Position numbers and translations under genes: made by a program
From: Phaeoceros laevis
Taxonomy: Eukaryota > Anthocerotophyta > Anthocerotopsida > Notothyladales
Assembly: GCA_049999765.1 (NCBI GenBank)
Contig: JBNGIQ010008820.1
Span: forward strand, 109,479 to 173,478
Direction: 5' to 3'
DNA length: 64,000 nucleotides
In this document: piece after piece, positions 1 to 11,160 of the stretch
Numbering within the stretch: the stretch's first letter is position 1
Layout of the letters: the number at the start of each line of letters is the position of its first letter
Notes under the pieces: model-generated
Databases searched by the model: none
What the model saw: the letters and a program-made list of their open reading frames with translations, nothing else
Told to the model about the DNA's origin: nothing

Positions 1-1369
1 TTTTCTACATGTACTTTATGAAAATGCCTAAAAAATGCAACCAATAGCAAGTTGGAAGAAGTAGGACGTGAATGCGTTTTACATCTTTTTCTTTTACTTG
101 CATTAGAACATAGTATGGATTCAACATAGAGCTGGCCTCTCTCTAGATCTTCTTTATATTCCAGATGTCACTCTCCTTACTAGAAACAACGTTTTGGACT
201 TCGGAACAAAGTGTTTTGAACTTTTGGACAACCCTCGGATGGTAGACGCATGCACAAAAATGCTCCAGTAACACATTTTCATACGTTTGCTTGCTGAGTC
301 GGAGGAGTACTAAGCTTGAGAAGATTTAGATGTTCCTTATATACATACATGCATCATATGGGAAATTTATATTTTTTGTATTTCCGTGTGTTGGAATTTG
401 TCCACAACAAGAATTACTACTATTATGCAGCTTTGTGAGTAGTTATGAGGAAATGGCCCGTTTCCTCCGTTAGAGGAATGGCTGGCTAATTTGCCTCTTT
501 GTATAGAGGACATTATACTTTTATTCATTGTCTCGAGTAGGTGGATGCAATGGTGGCAAAAAAACATGTTTTGACACTGCAACAAACTTACATATGTTAG
601 AAATGGTTGGTTTTCTGCTCACATTTTGGACATGTATGAGGGGTGAGGTTCCAACAACAATAAAATCTAACTATGCTTCATTCACACCATGTCTTTTCTT
701 TTCTCAAAAGATGGTAGTATTTTATTTTATTTGAATTAATTTAGCACAAAAAATAATATACTTGCTTCAATCACGTCTTCCATGGATCGGAGACCTATCC
801 TAGTCTCTAAGATAAAATTTATTATTTTTGCCTTGTAACCAACTACACACCATCCAACAAATCACTTGAAATCATGTGTTTGCAAGCATGACATCCATGA
901 TCCAACAAAACACTTAAAGTAATGTGGTTGAAACACATGACACTCGTCCAATAAGACATTGGATGTCATATGTATGTTTACAAAGGCATGACATCCAACA
1001 AACTACAAGGCGTATTTGAAAACAAATGAACACTAAACATCTAGTGTTTAAACACATGACACACGACTCATGTTTACAGGGTCATGAACCGGGCATGATG
1101 GATTGTGATTGATATAGTTAGGCTTAACTTTTGCATACCAACGTATGCTAGAGTCTCTAGAAAAAAACTTTTGAAAGACTTTTGCATTACTAGCAGACAC
1201 TGAAGGGTGGCATAGTCGAGGCTTGTTATACAGGTTCATGACATAGGCCTTCTAAGGACTCTCGAGACTCATCATTAGTTGACCCATGCTATACAAGCTC
1301 TCTTTTAGTGAAGGTGCTAAACTACGGTATGTGGTATGTTGCAGTTTGTTGTCCTTGATGCTAGGCAGA

Positions 1370-1456
1370 GAGCCAGACAATTTCTAGTGGAGCACTAGGT
1401 GGGATGGTAGTAGAGGAGCCAGACAATTTCTAGTGGAGCACTAGGTGGGATGGTAG
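1370..1456. repeat. 41-bp perfect tandem duplication
   Basis: A 41-bp unit beginning 'gagccagacaatttctag' occurs at 1370-1410 and again, identically, at 1416-1456, separated by 5 bp. Perfect identity suggests a recent duplication. No coding role is visible. Confidence 0.9.
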
Positions 1457-2530
1457 CCTCTACTGCTATGTAGGGAGGCTACCCTCTCCGTCCTAAAAAA
1501 AACTCATGTAACGGTACAATTTTAAGGGAGTTGGGTTTGTATTGGGTGAATGCAAACTTTACGGAAGTGTAAAACCCATATTTATGTAAATATTTTTTGT
1601 TGAATTTGCATAAAAATTGTTACGCTTTCAAGAGGCAACCATGAATGGCCTCACTCACAAGTACACCATCACCTTGAAGCTCTTCCGATGGATCCAACAC
1701 CACAGCAGCAGACCAAATAGACGCTGTTGTTGAAATAGATGTGGGCTCCTGTCCTACTAGTACCACCACTACTCGTGGCACACAGCGCCTGCTGCCAGCC
1801 TAGGTTTGAGGTGCCTCCTGCTCTGCATGTGGCCTCGTCCTTATTAACTCAAGTCTCTCTCCCGCTTTTTTTATCATATCACATCACTTGAGGCCACCAA
1901 TAGATCGAAGACTTGGCTCAGCATACGATGCGCATGAATTCTGAAAGTTGGTTTTGGCTACTACCTGATGCGTTAGCCAGTCTTGCATATGCCGTCAAAA
2001 CATGAATCAGGTCTGATTGTGATTGTATTTGAGGAGGTTGACACGGTTCCAATCAAGATCCCCCCTTGCCCATAAGCGGGCACCCGTCGGCTAACGGGTA
2101 CAGTAAACTTTATTTTGGGAAAATGTATGCCGCCGATCTCCCATTGGACACGGTTCCCAGGTTGAACTAGGGTAACCTCTACCATTCTCTAAAGCGAGAG
2201 GGTGAGTTGTTATGGTTGGCTTGCGATACTTTTACCAAGATAAAGTTTTTCAACTTATTGAACTATTCACAACTCAAACATTAATTCATATTAAATTCCT
2301 TGTAAGAGATGTAGAATTCATGCGAAAGCAAACGTACAACGCAATATGCTGCTCAACTCAAATATGGGTGGAAGTGTTGGCGGTATATGCTTTTTGAAGT
2401 AATATTTACAGATACTCGATTCGTGGCGTATAGCGTGACATTAATTGAAACCTTGTGATACGATCATTATTGGGAATAATGCACTTTGTAGTTAGGTCGA
2501 TGGTGTTTATAATTTGTACCGGATGTGAGG

Positions 2531-2866
2531 CAAATTTCAGGCTGGCCCGTTTTCAACCATATCGTAGGCTACAATGGTCTGTTTGGAGCGTGGTATGGAC
2601 CAAACTGTTGGCCTCATCGACGCAATTCCAGAATATGGTCACATCTTTCATTTGGCTAAGATCTTGCTTGAAATTGAGTCTTAGCAAGGAGCAGAACCGT
2701 TAAAAGCATGAGATTTCAGTTGTAATCACGAAGTTGGTGGCTGCAAAATTCAGGCTAGCCTGTTTTCTACCATAGCGCACGCTACACTGGTCTGTTTGCA
2801 GCGTGCTATGGACCAAACTGTTGGCCTCATCAGTGCAATTCCAGAATGTGGTCACAACTTTCATTT
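2531..2866. repeat. Diverged 123-bp direct repeat, 213-bp period
   Basis: The block at 2531-2653 aligns without gaps to 2744-2866 at a constant offset of 213 bp, with scattered substitutions. Both contain 'tatggaccaaactgttggcc'. The period is longer than the clearly matching part, so the remaining ~90 bp of each unit has diverged or differed from the start. No coding signal follows it. Confidence 0.85.
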
Positions 2867-4515
2867 CGTTCAGAAATTGGTACAAATTGAGGGCTGACTG
2901 GCTGGACCATGCGTAGGTTTTTGTGGAGGAGCACTACAGTGGTGCACCAGTTGGCAACGTCCTGTCTCCTGCTTGAGGTTGGAACAGTTTTGAACGGAGG
3001 TGGGAAGATTAGCCAGAGCAAGGTGCGAGGTGAGCCAAGGCGTAAGTTATACTCACGTGAAAAATGATCATGGTTCCTGACGGTCCGTGTCACAGGCGTG
3101 TGTCCAACGGCCCTGTAGCTGCCGCAATTTCGTGAGCTCTCACAATGGAACCAGGCGGGAAAACGTATTTCTTGGAGCATAATTCTGGGAACAGTTATCC
3201 AACACGTACGATTTGAGGTGAGCATGCAGTTGAGCAATTTGGTGAATGAGCGATTTCATCATGCTGTCCTGGAGGTTTCAAAATGCCAACACCCGTGATG
3301 AGATGAAATCATTACAACGGTTGTCTATTATGTTATGGGCTCTGCACTGATGTTAATGAACATGCGATAGTGCTTTTTGGTGTTCGTACAAGGAGGTATC
3401 AGGTTGCTCAAGAAAGGTCAGTGAAGTGTGAATCCATATACAAGTTACAGGGACAGATTGGGCCAAAGATGGTAATGACTGAAAATTCAAGGAAATGTAA
3501 GCTTCGATCTTAGTGAAAACACAGAAGAGACAGTAGCATCGGATAGTAATAGCCTAAGAACGAAGCCAGACTATAATGTGCTGATGTGATTCAAGGAGAG
3601 TGTACTAAAGAAGAACAGTATAATTACTGAAAGCAGTTGGTGGAGCAGACTTGTCTGTCTCCTTGTAATGCCGAACATACCTGATTTGTTAGCTGTGGTT
3701 ACGTTCCCAACATACCTGATCTCCTTCAGTTTATAGATGGTATATGCTACAGCTACGGACAACAGAGAAAAGCTTGGATCATTCAAGCAGTTGTAGAATA
3801 GCAATGCGCATAGAGTAAATAAGACAAGAGACAAGAAAAGATGCCATAACAAAGTTCAAAGTGAATGTGCTAAGTAAGAGCTGTGGTAAGTGGAGTGGAC
3901 TAGTCCTTCTCCTGGCATGATAAGTGGAGGCATTTTGTGGAGCGGACTTGTCCTTCTCCTTGCAATGTTGATGAAATCTGATTTGTTGGTACTGATGGGA
4001 TCTGAGGGCATGACCTGAATCATAAAAATCAGAGTAGAAATCAGAGTGGACTTGGCCTCCTTCTATACCATTCTCCGTGTGGTGAGGTCCATTCTTAGTC
4101 ATGAACAGTGTGCAAACCACTCCAAAAAACGGTTAGTTGGCATAAGCATCCAAGCATAGGAAGAGACAGCTTCAAGTAAAACAGTGCAAAGGGTACACAA
4201 TGTACACGTTACCTACATACAGCCATACAAGACCTTGGGAATAAGCATATGTAGAATCCAGAACAAAATACTAGAAAGGGTGGTTTGGGATGAAAAAACA
4301 TAATATGAAAGAGACCATGTACAGGAACATATATGACTACGTTCAAACTTCATAACGAGCTACGTGCTACGTGCAGTTGTATCAACCGATTCCTTATGCA
4401 TCCATCAGGCCCGGAGGCTAGGATTGGAGGGTAGGATAGTACTAGGACATATAGGGCTGTTGGCCAGGATAGATTCTAGGGGATAGCAAGATCAACAAGA
4501 GGATATGAATGAGGT

Positions 4516-5460
4516 CTAGGAGAAGTCAGAAGAAGCAATAGAATGGTCGTCACTCCAGTAATCAGGAAATATATTGTTGTCTGAGCTGTGATAGCTGAAA
4601 GGTGATAATCCCGAATTTGCATGGTATGAGTCCTCCGAAGGGCTGGGTGGCAGTGGAGGCAATTCTGAATCTCCTTCCCATTGCACTATACGGGCTGCAG
4701 TGGCCTGTCCTTTTGCTTCATTTGCTTCAAAGTCAGCATAGTACCAGGAGGCTGTGAGCCGAAGTATGTATTCTTGTATGTTGATACGTTCCTCCTCATC
4801 AGACTCCGAGGGCGGCCCCATGTAATAGTACGAACCAAATGTGTATTCCCATTGGAGCTTTGTGCGGACCTCGACATCAAACTCATTAGTGTGGAGGTAA
4901 GCGTTAGCCATAGTTGAGTACATTTCAAATTCACGTCGGGTGATGACTGAAACAGTGGCATGTAAGTATCTAATGTGGATTTCTAAGTTCCACAAAGAGA
5001 AGAAAATAGCAGCATAATCAGGACAGATAAAGCAATCCCACTTTCTAGCATAAACTTGTCTAAAAGATAGAAGGTCATAGATCTTGCGAAAGCGAGAGTT
5101 GACTGTGATGATACGAATCAGATCAGGGTATGGTAGTAGCAAGAGAATACGGATGATGACAGCGGGCGGCATGTCAAGAATTGATTTGGCTTCTACTAGC
5201 AGGGTGGGTGTCATCTGAACAAGAATCATACCTTCTGTGTCCATATCGCGTTGGTAGTCTTGCCATAGCTGCCAGTCTCGGTCCGCCCAGGCCTTGAACA
5301 TTTGTTGAAATTGTTCATGTACTCGATACCATCTTTGGACCCTGATGTGAGGTGGGATATCAGACATAGGCACATCATATTCACAGACCTGCGTCCCATA
5401 TTGTATAATGATGTCATCAAGAGTATCTACTAGCTGCAGGGCTTCACTATGTGGGAGCAT
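4516..5460 (-). CDS. F-box-like hypothetical protein
   Basis: A 314-aa open frame with coding-like composition. Residues about 98-141 resemble an F-box: they begin 'MPPAVIIRILLLLPYPDLI' and run to a Phe/Arg-rich segment ending near 'YARKW'. If real, the protein would be a substrate adaptor binding SKP1 in an SCF ubiquitin ligase. No LRR, Kelch or F-box-associated domain follows; the C-terminus (from ~250) is acidic, Ser/Pro-rich and probably disordered. Just upstream on the same strand (5490-5690) lies a second F-box-like stretch broken by a frameshift, so this could be the 3' part of a longer two-F-box gene. The start at 5460 is simply the first ATG of the frame. The F-box call rests on pattern only. 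Confidence 0.45.
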   Translation of the reverse strand: MLPHSEALQLVDTLDDIIIQYGTQVCEYDVPMSDIPPHIRVQRWYRVHEQFQQMFKAWADRDWQLWQDYQRDMDTEGMILVQMTPTLLVEAKSILDMPPAVIIRILLLLPYPDLIRIITVNSRFRKIYDLLSFRQVYARKWDCFICPDYAAIFFSLWNLEIHIRYLHATVSVITRREFEMYSTMANAYLHTNEFDVEVRTKLQWEYTFGSYYYMGPPSESDEEERINIQEYILRLTASWYYADFEANEAKGQATAARIVQWEGDSELPPLPPSPSEDSYHANSGLSPFSYHSSDNNIFPDYWSDDHSIASSDFS

Positions 5461-5489
5461 ATCCGTATGATTTGCTCTAAAGTGGATCT

Positions 5490-6019
5490 CGTCATGTCAG
5501 GAGGTGGCAACTGGAACTCTACAAACCCAACATTGGAGTATTGCAAACCTCTCACAATATTGCCTTCGAGTCCTCGGATTCCAGAGTAACTGCCTCATGT
5601 GTTTGTTAGCCAGTGTCAAGCGAACCCAATCACGCGGAGAAATGAGAGATGATTTCTTCCCATACATCAGAATCCAATTGTTCCCAGTTGGCTGTAGACA
5701 TATCCGCAGAGGGTGATAGGCAATATGGTGAGAGCTGATGTATATCCCGTATCAAGAACGTGGCCCGTGCCATCCAAAATTGACTAGCAGCATGTGTGTA
5801 CCAGAACGGTGAGTTACCGGGAATGGTTGAGAGGGAGATAGTACCTGTGTGAAACCATCTGCACCTACGCCAAAGCATCTTTCTAGGGTCCCTACGAGCT
5901 GCCCTGAAGTGTGTGTTTGGTAGGTTTTTAGAAGTTGTCTTGAAGATTCTTCTAAAAACCTTAACGTTACGGATGGCGAGCTTCCTACAACTGCGGTTCG
6001 CACGGTCTGTGATATCCAT
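5490..6019 (-). pseudogene. Frameshifted F-box-like fragment
   Basis: Reading leftward, one frame gives an F-box-like start ('WEQLDSDVWEEIISHFS') near 5640-5690 and then hits TGA. The neighbouring frame continues the expected second half ('RDWVRLTLANKHMRQLL', then 'RRQYCERFAILQCW') down to about 5510 before stopping. The domain is therefore split by a single frame change. The upstream part of the first frame (5690-6019) also looks coding but matches nothing I know. It may be a decayed paralogue of the adjacent 4516-5460 frame, or the 5' exon of one gene with an intron I cannot place. Confidence 0.4.
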
Positions 6020-9000
6020 CGCCCATGTGCCCTGGCACCAGAGCTCCGAAGCCTCCTTAGCCCTTCAGACTCAACATGTGGAGCTCCTGGTCGTGAACAC
6101 TGCTGACTCCAAGCACCCTCCTGTAAGTGTACCAACTTCCACAGCAGCTGCGCTCTACAGCTTGGCTGCACACCCAAACTTCCTGTAAACAAATCGATGT
6201 AGTCACACACCTCCCCTCAGCTTGTACCGCGGTGAGGCTCTACCCAACCTAACTCCAAAACTGAAAGGCAACTGTGCAGCTTGAGAATGGGCAGTCCCAG
6301 GGGTCTGATACGCCAACTTGAAATTGCCCGAGCCGACTCCTCAACAATGATAAAGAATACCTTCATCCGGAAAAGGTAGAGCTTCGTTAGGGGAAGAGTG
6401 GCAGGGTGGCCCCCGTACCCAGCCTGCTAGAAACATATGTCTGAGCTAGTAACAAAGTGGGAAAGCCCTTAAAGATGGCGCCTGAAAAGCCTTGAACCTG
6501 TTCGTAACAAGTGGACCAGGATTGATATATCCCTGGATTCCTTCCCCTAATAACCACGAAAAACATCCTAGTCGAAGTTATTGCCTCCTTCAGACCAAAA
6601 TTGGCAGCGTACTGTAACTCCCAGGTGCACTACAGCCTATCCCAAGTCACCAGCACGAAGCTTCCAGCTGGAAGCATCCAGCACGCTGCTGGAAGCATCC
6701 AACACGCTGCTGGAAGCATCCAGCACGTTGCCTCGAGCTCAAGCTACCGCACACTGCCTGAAGCACAAAGCATCGAGCGCAAGGCCAACGTAATGCCTCT
6801 TACCACCGAGCCTCAGACACAGAGCCGCCAGCACCAAATAGGAGTGGAATGACCGTCACTAAGGGACCATATCTACACTATCACTTCCATCACAATGCGT
6901 AAGTGTAGCTCACAGGTAGTGAGAACAAAGAGCTCCAGCCATCCAGTGCGTCCACAGTTTACAATTGTGAGAACACAAAACTTGAGTATCCCTGCAACAC
7001 AAGGTCACGCAATTCTCCAGCTGTGAACAGCAGCCCTGTGATCATTTATTCCTGCACAATCCTCCAACCTGGCAGCGCTATCCAAACTTGCAGTTCTGCA
7101 GGGTTATTGTGTAGCCGCCAAGTAAAGTGAGCTCACTACTTTTCCACAATCTGCCCCTGTGCCAGTAGACTCATCAACCCAGATCATAGCCTATCACTTC
7201 CTTCGCATGCATACTGGCTTTCTCTTTGACTGGCTGGCTGGTTCTGCTCCTAAACCTGGATGGCTCCACAACCTGGTAGATGGTTTGCTCCTACACCTGG
7301 TAGCTACATTAGCTAAATACGTCCACTAATGTGCAGCCACCAATAGCATTGTGAAGGTTTCCAGTTCAAAGTTGTGTGAGCAGTAAAATTGTGGCAGCAA
7401 CTTAGCAAAATCGTATGCAGTTTTCTACCCAGTGGTTGTCAGCCCAGTTCTCTACCTAATGCACCAACAAAATAGAGTGTGCAGTAGAACCTCAAGGAAC
7501 TTCAGAGGCCTGCCGCGCAATTTTCTGTAGTCTCACACCAACCCGCAGTCTGTCCCGCCCCTTAGACTCAAACAATCGGCGTTTGCAATCCGAAGTCATG
7601 TGTTGGTCCTAAAGAAACCAGAACACCCTTGACAACAATAGAACCCTTGAACCACTCTGGATGTGGATGGAGCTTGCAGCACACAGTTCCTGGCATACAG
7701 CTTCTCCAAACAACCCCTCCCTCGCACTGTAACCCGTGTGAAGCCTCGACAATAGTGACCCAAAGAATAAGTGGAATCGCTGCAGATTCCAACGCAAGAA
7801 GTACGCGTGAAACAAGCAATCGTCCTCATAACATATGAACTAGAAAGGAACTGAACCACATGGATCGTTTAAGAGAAGAGTGGAAGTGTCGCCCCGTCAC
7901 CAAGTCGCGTGATGATCCATGCTTGTGCTAGGGGCAAACTAGGGAAACGCCAAAAGACTGCACCTCTAAAACCTCGCACTCGAGCTAAGCAAGCATCCCA
8001 AGACTGATAGATGCCAAGGACTCTTCCCTTGATGACGGCGTAAAAGAGGGAGGGCATCAGTCTGGCAGCTTCGACAGCCCTGGTAACTTGGTAGCTGAAA
8101 ATTGCAGCAGCAACATACAGTTTGTGAGAGGGAGGGTAGCTAAGGACGTGGTGAAGAGACGGGAGTGTGAAAGTATGTCGGGATGCAAGAAAGAAAAGAA
8201 AAGAGTGTAGAGAAAGGGAAAATAGGAGGTGGAAGAATGAAAATGGAGGTAGAGTATGGGCAATGGTGACAGGAAAACGGCGTTGAGCACAGGGATTTGT
8301 AGGAGAGGCAACAAGGAATGGATGGCAGGTGATGGGAAGGTGAGCGCAAGAGAAGGGAGGACAAGGCAGGTGGTCAAAAGGCCGTTGACCGGGCCGCCAT
8401 AGCCAGAAGCTGTGGAAACCAAGGCGATAGGGAAGAGAGAGAGTGTAAGAGAGGAGAGAGAAGCCGCACGGAAATTGTGGAGCCGAACGGTTGTTCCGTA
8501 GTAAATATCATATGGTGTGTTGACTGTTGCTATTTGGTAGATGCGTGAAAATACAATTGTGCAAAACACACCATACAGCTTGGCAAATGAAATATTGAAT
8601 ACTTTGCAGAGTACTACATTCTTGGTTTGGTCCCAACTTTCTGGGCATCAGCTAGTTTGTGAGCTACTGTGTGAAGATGAGGCTGTGGAAGTGTGCTGCG
8701 AGCAACGAGTCCTAGGGGGCAGGATTTTGATCTTGCACACTCCACCTGACAAAGTGGGTGCCCGACATATTTTCAATTCACTTTTCATCATAGTCTTGGG
8801 TTCTTCAATGTCAGTGTCAGCTTAGTCATCAAGGAAAGCCAAAGATTTGTGGATATCTCTAAAGGGAACTCATTGAACCTGAACAACATCTTTGATCACT
8901 TCTTTTCCTGATCGATGCTCTTTGATATCTGCGTGAATCTCCACATCGTCTTAGTAGTAGTAAGGGGTGGACACGCCAAAACGACTCCACGTGGGAATCA

Positions 9001-9171
9001 GGCGTCTTGAAGTTGGCTTTTCCTCATGATATACACATATCTAGAAGTCACAACAGCCTTATTAGGCAACCACTTGCGTAAAACACTAGTCGCCCAAGCA
9101 TGTGCGCTGTCCTTCCTGCACTTGGATGCCCACTCTCCTATATTGATATGCGAACCATCAACCGGTACCCT
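6020..9171. other. Non-coding stretch with low-complexity patches
   Basis: No supported gene. It contains a 24-bp minisatellite at about 6664-6730 and a purine-rich stretch at 8150-8480, whose complementary long frame is a composition artefact. Short frames elsewhere have no recognisable motif. Confidence 0.5.
6664..6732. repeat. 24-bp minisatellite, about three copies
   Basis: The unit 'gctggaagcatccagcac' plus six bases repeats about three times with one or two substitutions per copy. Both plus-strand frames across it show a repeated Gly-Ser-Ile-Gln-His or Leu-Glu-Ala-Ser pattern, which is a by-product of the repeat. Confidence 0.8.
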
Positions 9172-9507
9172 CTATACAGTCTCCACCTTGATTGCATAGA
9201 CCAGATCTACACAAAACTCATTGAAAGAGGTGGGGATGTATAATATACCTTCCTTCTGGATTGTCTCATATTCTAACTCCAAGTTGCCATGGCCGGGTTT
9301 CACGAATCTTCTAATGTGACGAAATTGCAAGTTCAATGATGGATCAAAACTCCCCAACTCAATCTTGCCTATAAAAAAGGTCTCCACATTCCATCCCATG
9401 CGCACTGAATTATACTCCACAGAATTCATATCATTCTTGATGGCTACTTCCCATACTCTGGTATTCCATAAAGCTTTTTGCAGGTTAAGATCAGCCTTTC
9501 TATCCAT
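9172..9507 (-). CDS. Unidentified hypothetical protein fragment
   Basis: A 111-aa open frame with plausible amino-acid composition ('FIGKIELGSFDPSLNLQF', then a basic patch and an acidic C-terminal third). I do not recognise a family. Downstream on the same strand (8840-9170) other frames also look coding-like for 20-40 residues at a time between stops, so this may be one surviving piece of a decayed or intron-split gene. It sits in AT-rich, repeat-bearing DNA. Confidence 0.25.
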   Translation of the reverse strand: MDRKADLNLQKALWNTRVWEVAIKNDMNSVEYNSVRMGWNVETFFIGKIELGSFDPSLNLQFRHIRRFVKPGHGNLELEYETIQKEGILYIPTSFNEFCVDLVYAIKVETV

Positions 9508-9559
9508 GAGAAGTTGATAGGTATAATCTTGCAGGTAAGTGCAGAAGAATTTTCCTTAT

Positions 9560-9811
9560 ACCTAGCATTAGACAAGGGGTCGAACAACAAAACCTAACAT
9601 TAGACAAGGGGTGTTAACATTAGACAAGGGGTTGAACGCCTCAGTGTGCAATGCATAGACTGCCAATCCCCCTAGCATTGAGCACCCATGTAATGACATG
9701 CTTGATTCTCATATGCTTGAGCACCCATGTAAGGACATGCTTGATTCTCATATGCTTGATCTCCACATGCTTGATTCCCATATGATTCCCACGTAACGAC
9801 ATGCTTGATTC

Positions 9812-9853
<42 letters not shown>
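9560..9853. repeat. Local tandem repeats ending in a (CTA)14 microsatellite
   Basis: Three partly diverged copies of 'cattagacaaggggt' lie at about 9565-9632. They are followed by tandem copies of 'acatgcttgattctcatatg' with 'agcacccatgtaa' between about 9690 and 9800, then a run of CTA triplets at 9812-9853. This is simple-sequence expansion with no coding role visible. Confidence 0.8.
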
Positions 9854-10319
9854 TTGCTTGGGCTATGTCTATATCTAAAGATTTTGTTCTCTACAATTGT
9901 AATTCGAATGTCACATCACAATCGTTAGAAAAGTATTTTGACCTTTAACCTTTAATGAGTCTCAAAATTTTAATGGATTTTCAACTATTCGATAGAGTTA
10001 ATTAATCCATGATCAAGGAAATATGATGTGGTTAAACCAATCAAGCTCCAATCCTTGACGATTTTAAGAGTACAGTCTTGTTTTTCCAATTTTGAAAACA
10101 TGAAAAAATAGAATCGGTGTATGAAGTTAGTACACGATTTTTTTTTTCAATTCTACAATAATAAGAAGCGTACTAGCCGATTCCACATGGAATTGAGTAT
10201 GTCATCACTACTAAACCCCTGCAGTCTGTTGACTACGAAATAATCAAAGATGATGTACAATTTCTCTCCTTTCCCCTTTTCACAAAATGCTAGAACATGA
10301 TAACCATATAAAACATAAG

Positions 10320-10796
10320 CTATGGTGCTGGACAATAATCTGAAGGACTTGGAAGAGGACTTGGTGGTTCTATATATGAATATTCAACCTTACAAGCCAC
10401 GCTAACATAAGGAGGCTCAACATCTCCACCTGTACCACTTGCACCTATATGATTTAAGCAACGATCATTTAAAAGTGTTACGGCTACTGTTCTTGCACAT
10501 TCATGGCAAAACTCAAATTTTTTTTCCAAACATTGAATGCTTCCTTCAAAATTAATGGCTGGATTGGCCCAATTTGTCTCCCAAACAAAATCATGGCCAA
10601 CCTCAAATAAATGAAATTTGTCAAAACTTTCCAACATTAATATAACATTAACTCTTAGATTAAAGAGCTTCATGTCAAGTGAATGGAACATTTGTTGAGA
10701 ACAAGCAGCTTCAAGCACCATTGTACTGAACACATAAGTAGAAGAACATAATATAAATACTAGAGCAAATACAAAGCCGATAGAATTTGATGTCAT
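10320..10796 (-). CDS. Secreted Cys-containing protein, possible Gnk2/DUF26 domain
   Basis: The start is taken at the ATG at 10796 ('MTSNSIGFVFALVFILC'), which gives a clean signal peptide; a longer frame begins at 10823. The mature part resembles one Gnk2-homologous (DUF26, ginkbilobin-type) domain: an F..N...L...L helix pattern, then a Cys cluster ('CLEKKFEFCHEC') and a late 'GGDVEPPYVSVACKVEYSY' segment matching the usual G-G-x-V...C-x-V-x-Y ending. The cluster spacing is C-x7-C-x2-C instead of the typical C-x8-C-x2-C. A short Pro/Ser tail follows, and there is no kinase or membrane anchor. Family members act in the apoplast as mannose-binding antifungal proteins or receptor ectodomains. 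The promoter side is a three-copy tandem repeat starting one base before the ATG. Confidence 0.5.
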   Translation of the reverse strand: MTSNSIGFVFALVFILCSSTYVFSTMVLEAACSQQMFHSLDMKLFNLRVNVILMLESFDKFHLFEVGHDFVWETNWANPAINFEGSIQCLEKKFEFCHECARTVAVTLLNDRCLNHIGASGTGGDVEPPYVSVACKVEYSYIEPPSPLPSPSDYCPAP

Positions 10797-11160
10797 GATT
10801 AAGTAGAGATTTGATATGTGCAAAAGGCATCATCTACACAATAACAAACTTAGCAGCAAATAAAGTATCTAAAAATTTCAATTTATACATTTCCCGTTAC
10901 CAAGTAGTTTGTGTAAACATAATGATTAAGTAGAGATTTGATATGTGCAAGAAACATCATCTACATAGCAAACTTAGCAAATGAAGTATCTAAAAACTTC
11001 AAATAGTACATTCCACTACCAAGTAGTTTGCATAAATATCACGATCAAGTAGAGATTTGATATGTGCAAATGACATCATCTACCTAACAAACTTAGCAAT
11101 TGAAGTCCTTAAAAACTTCAATTTGTACATTCCATTACCAAGTAGTTTGCATAAACATCT
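10797..11160. repeat. Three tandem ~120-bp repeats at the 5' side of the DUF26-like gene
   Basis: Copies begin at 10797, 10924 and 11043, each with 'gatYaagtagagatttgata' and ending near 'taccaagtagtttg'. They differ by small substitutions and indels. The first copy abuts the proposed start codon at 10796, so the array occupies the 5' untranslated and proximal promoter region of that gene. Confidence 0.9.

Larger units (their letters stand above)
1..4515. other. AT-rich intergenic region
   Basis: I see no convincing gene here. Short open frames exist on both strands but lack recognisable motifs and plant-like codon flow. The stretch holds several local duplications: a 41-bp unit at 1370-1410 and 1416-1456, a 123-bp unit at 2531-2653 and 2744-2866, and looser repeats of a 'catgacatcca' type motif at 840-1060 and of a 'cttgtccttctcctt' type motif around 3640-3970. 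This looks like decayed, repeat-derived DNA. Confidence 0.5.

Noticed and set aside
2830-3237. 135-aa minus-strand frame in the AT-rich left end
   Set aside because: No motif and unlikely composition; it overlaps the 213-bp repeat.
8057-8569. 170-aa minus-strand frame rich in Leu, Ser and Pro
   Set aside because: It is the complement of a purine-rich low-complexity stretch; there is no motif and no plausible domain.
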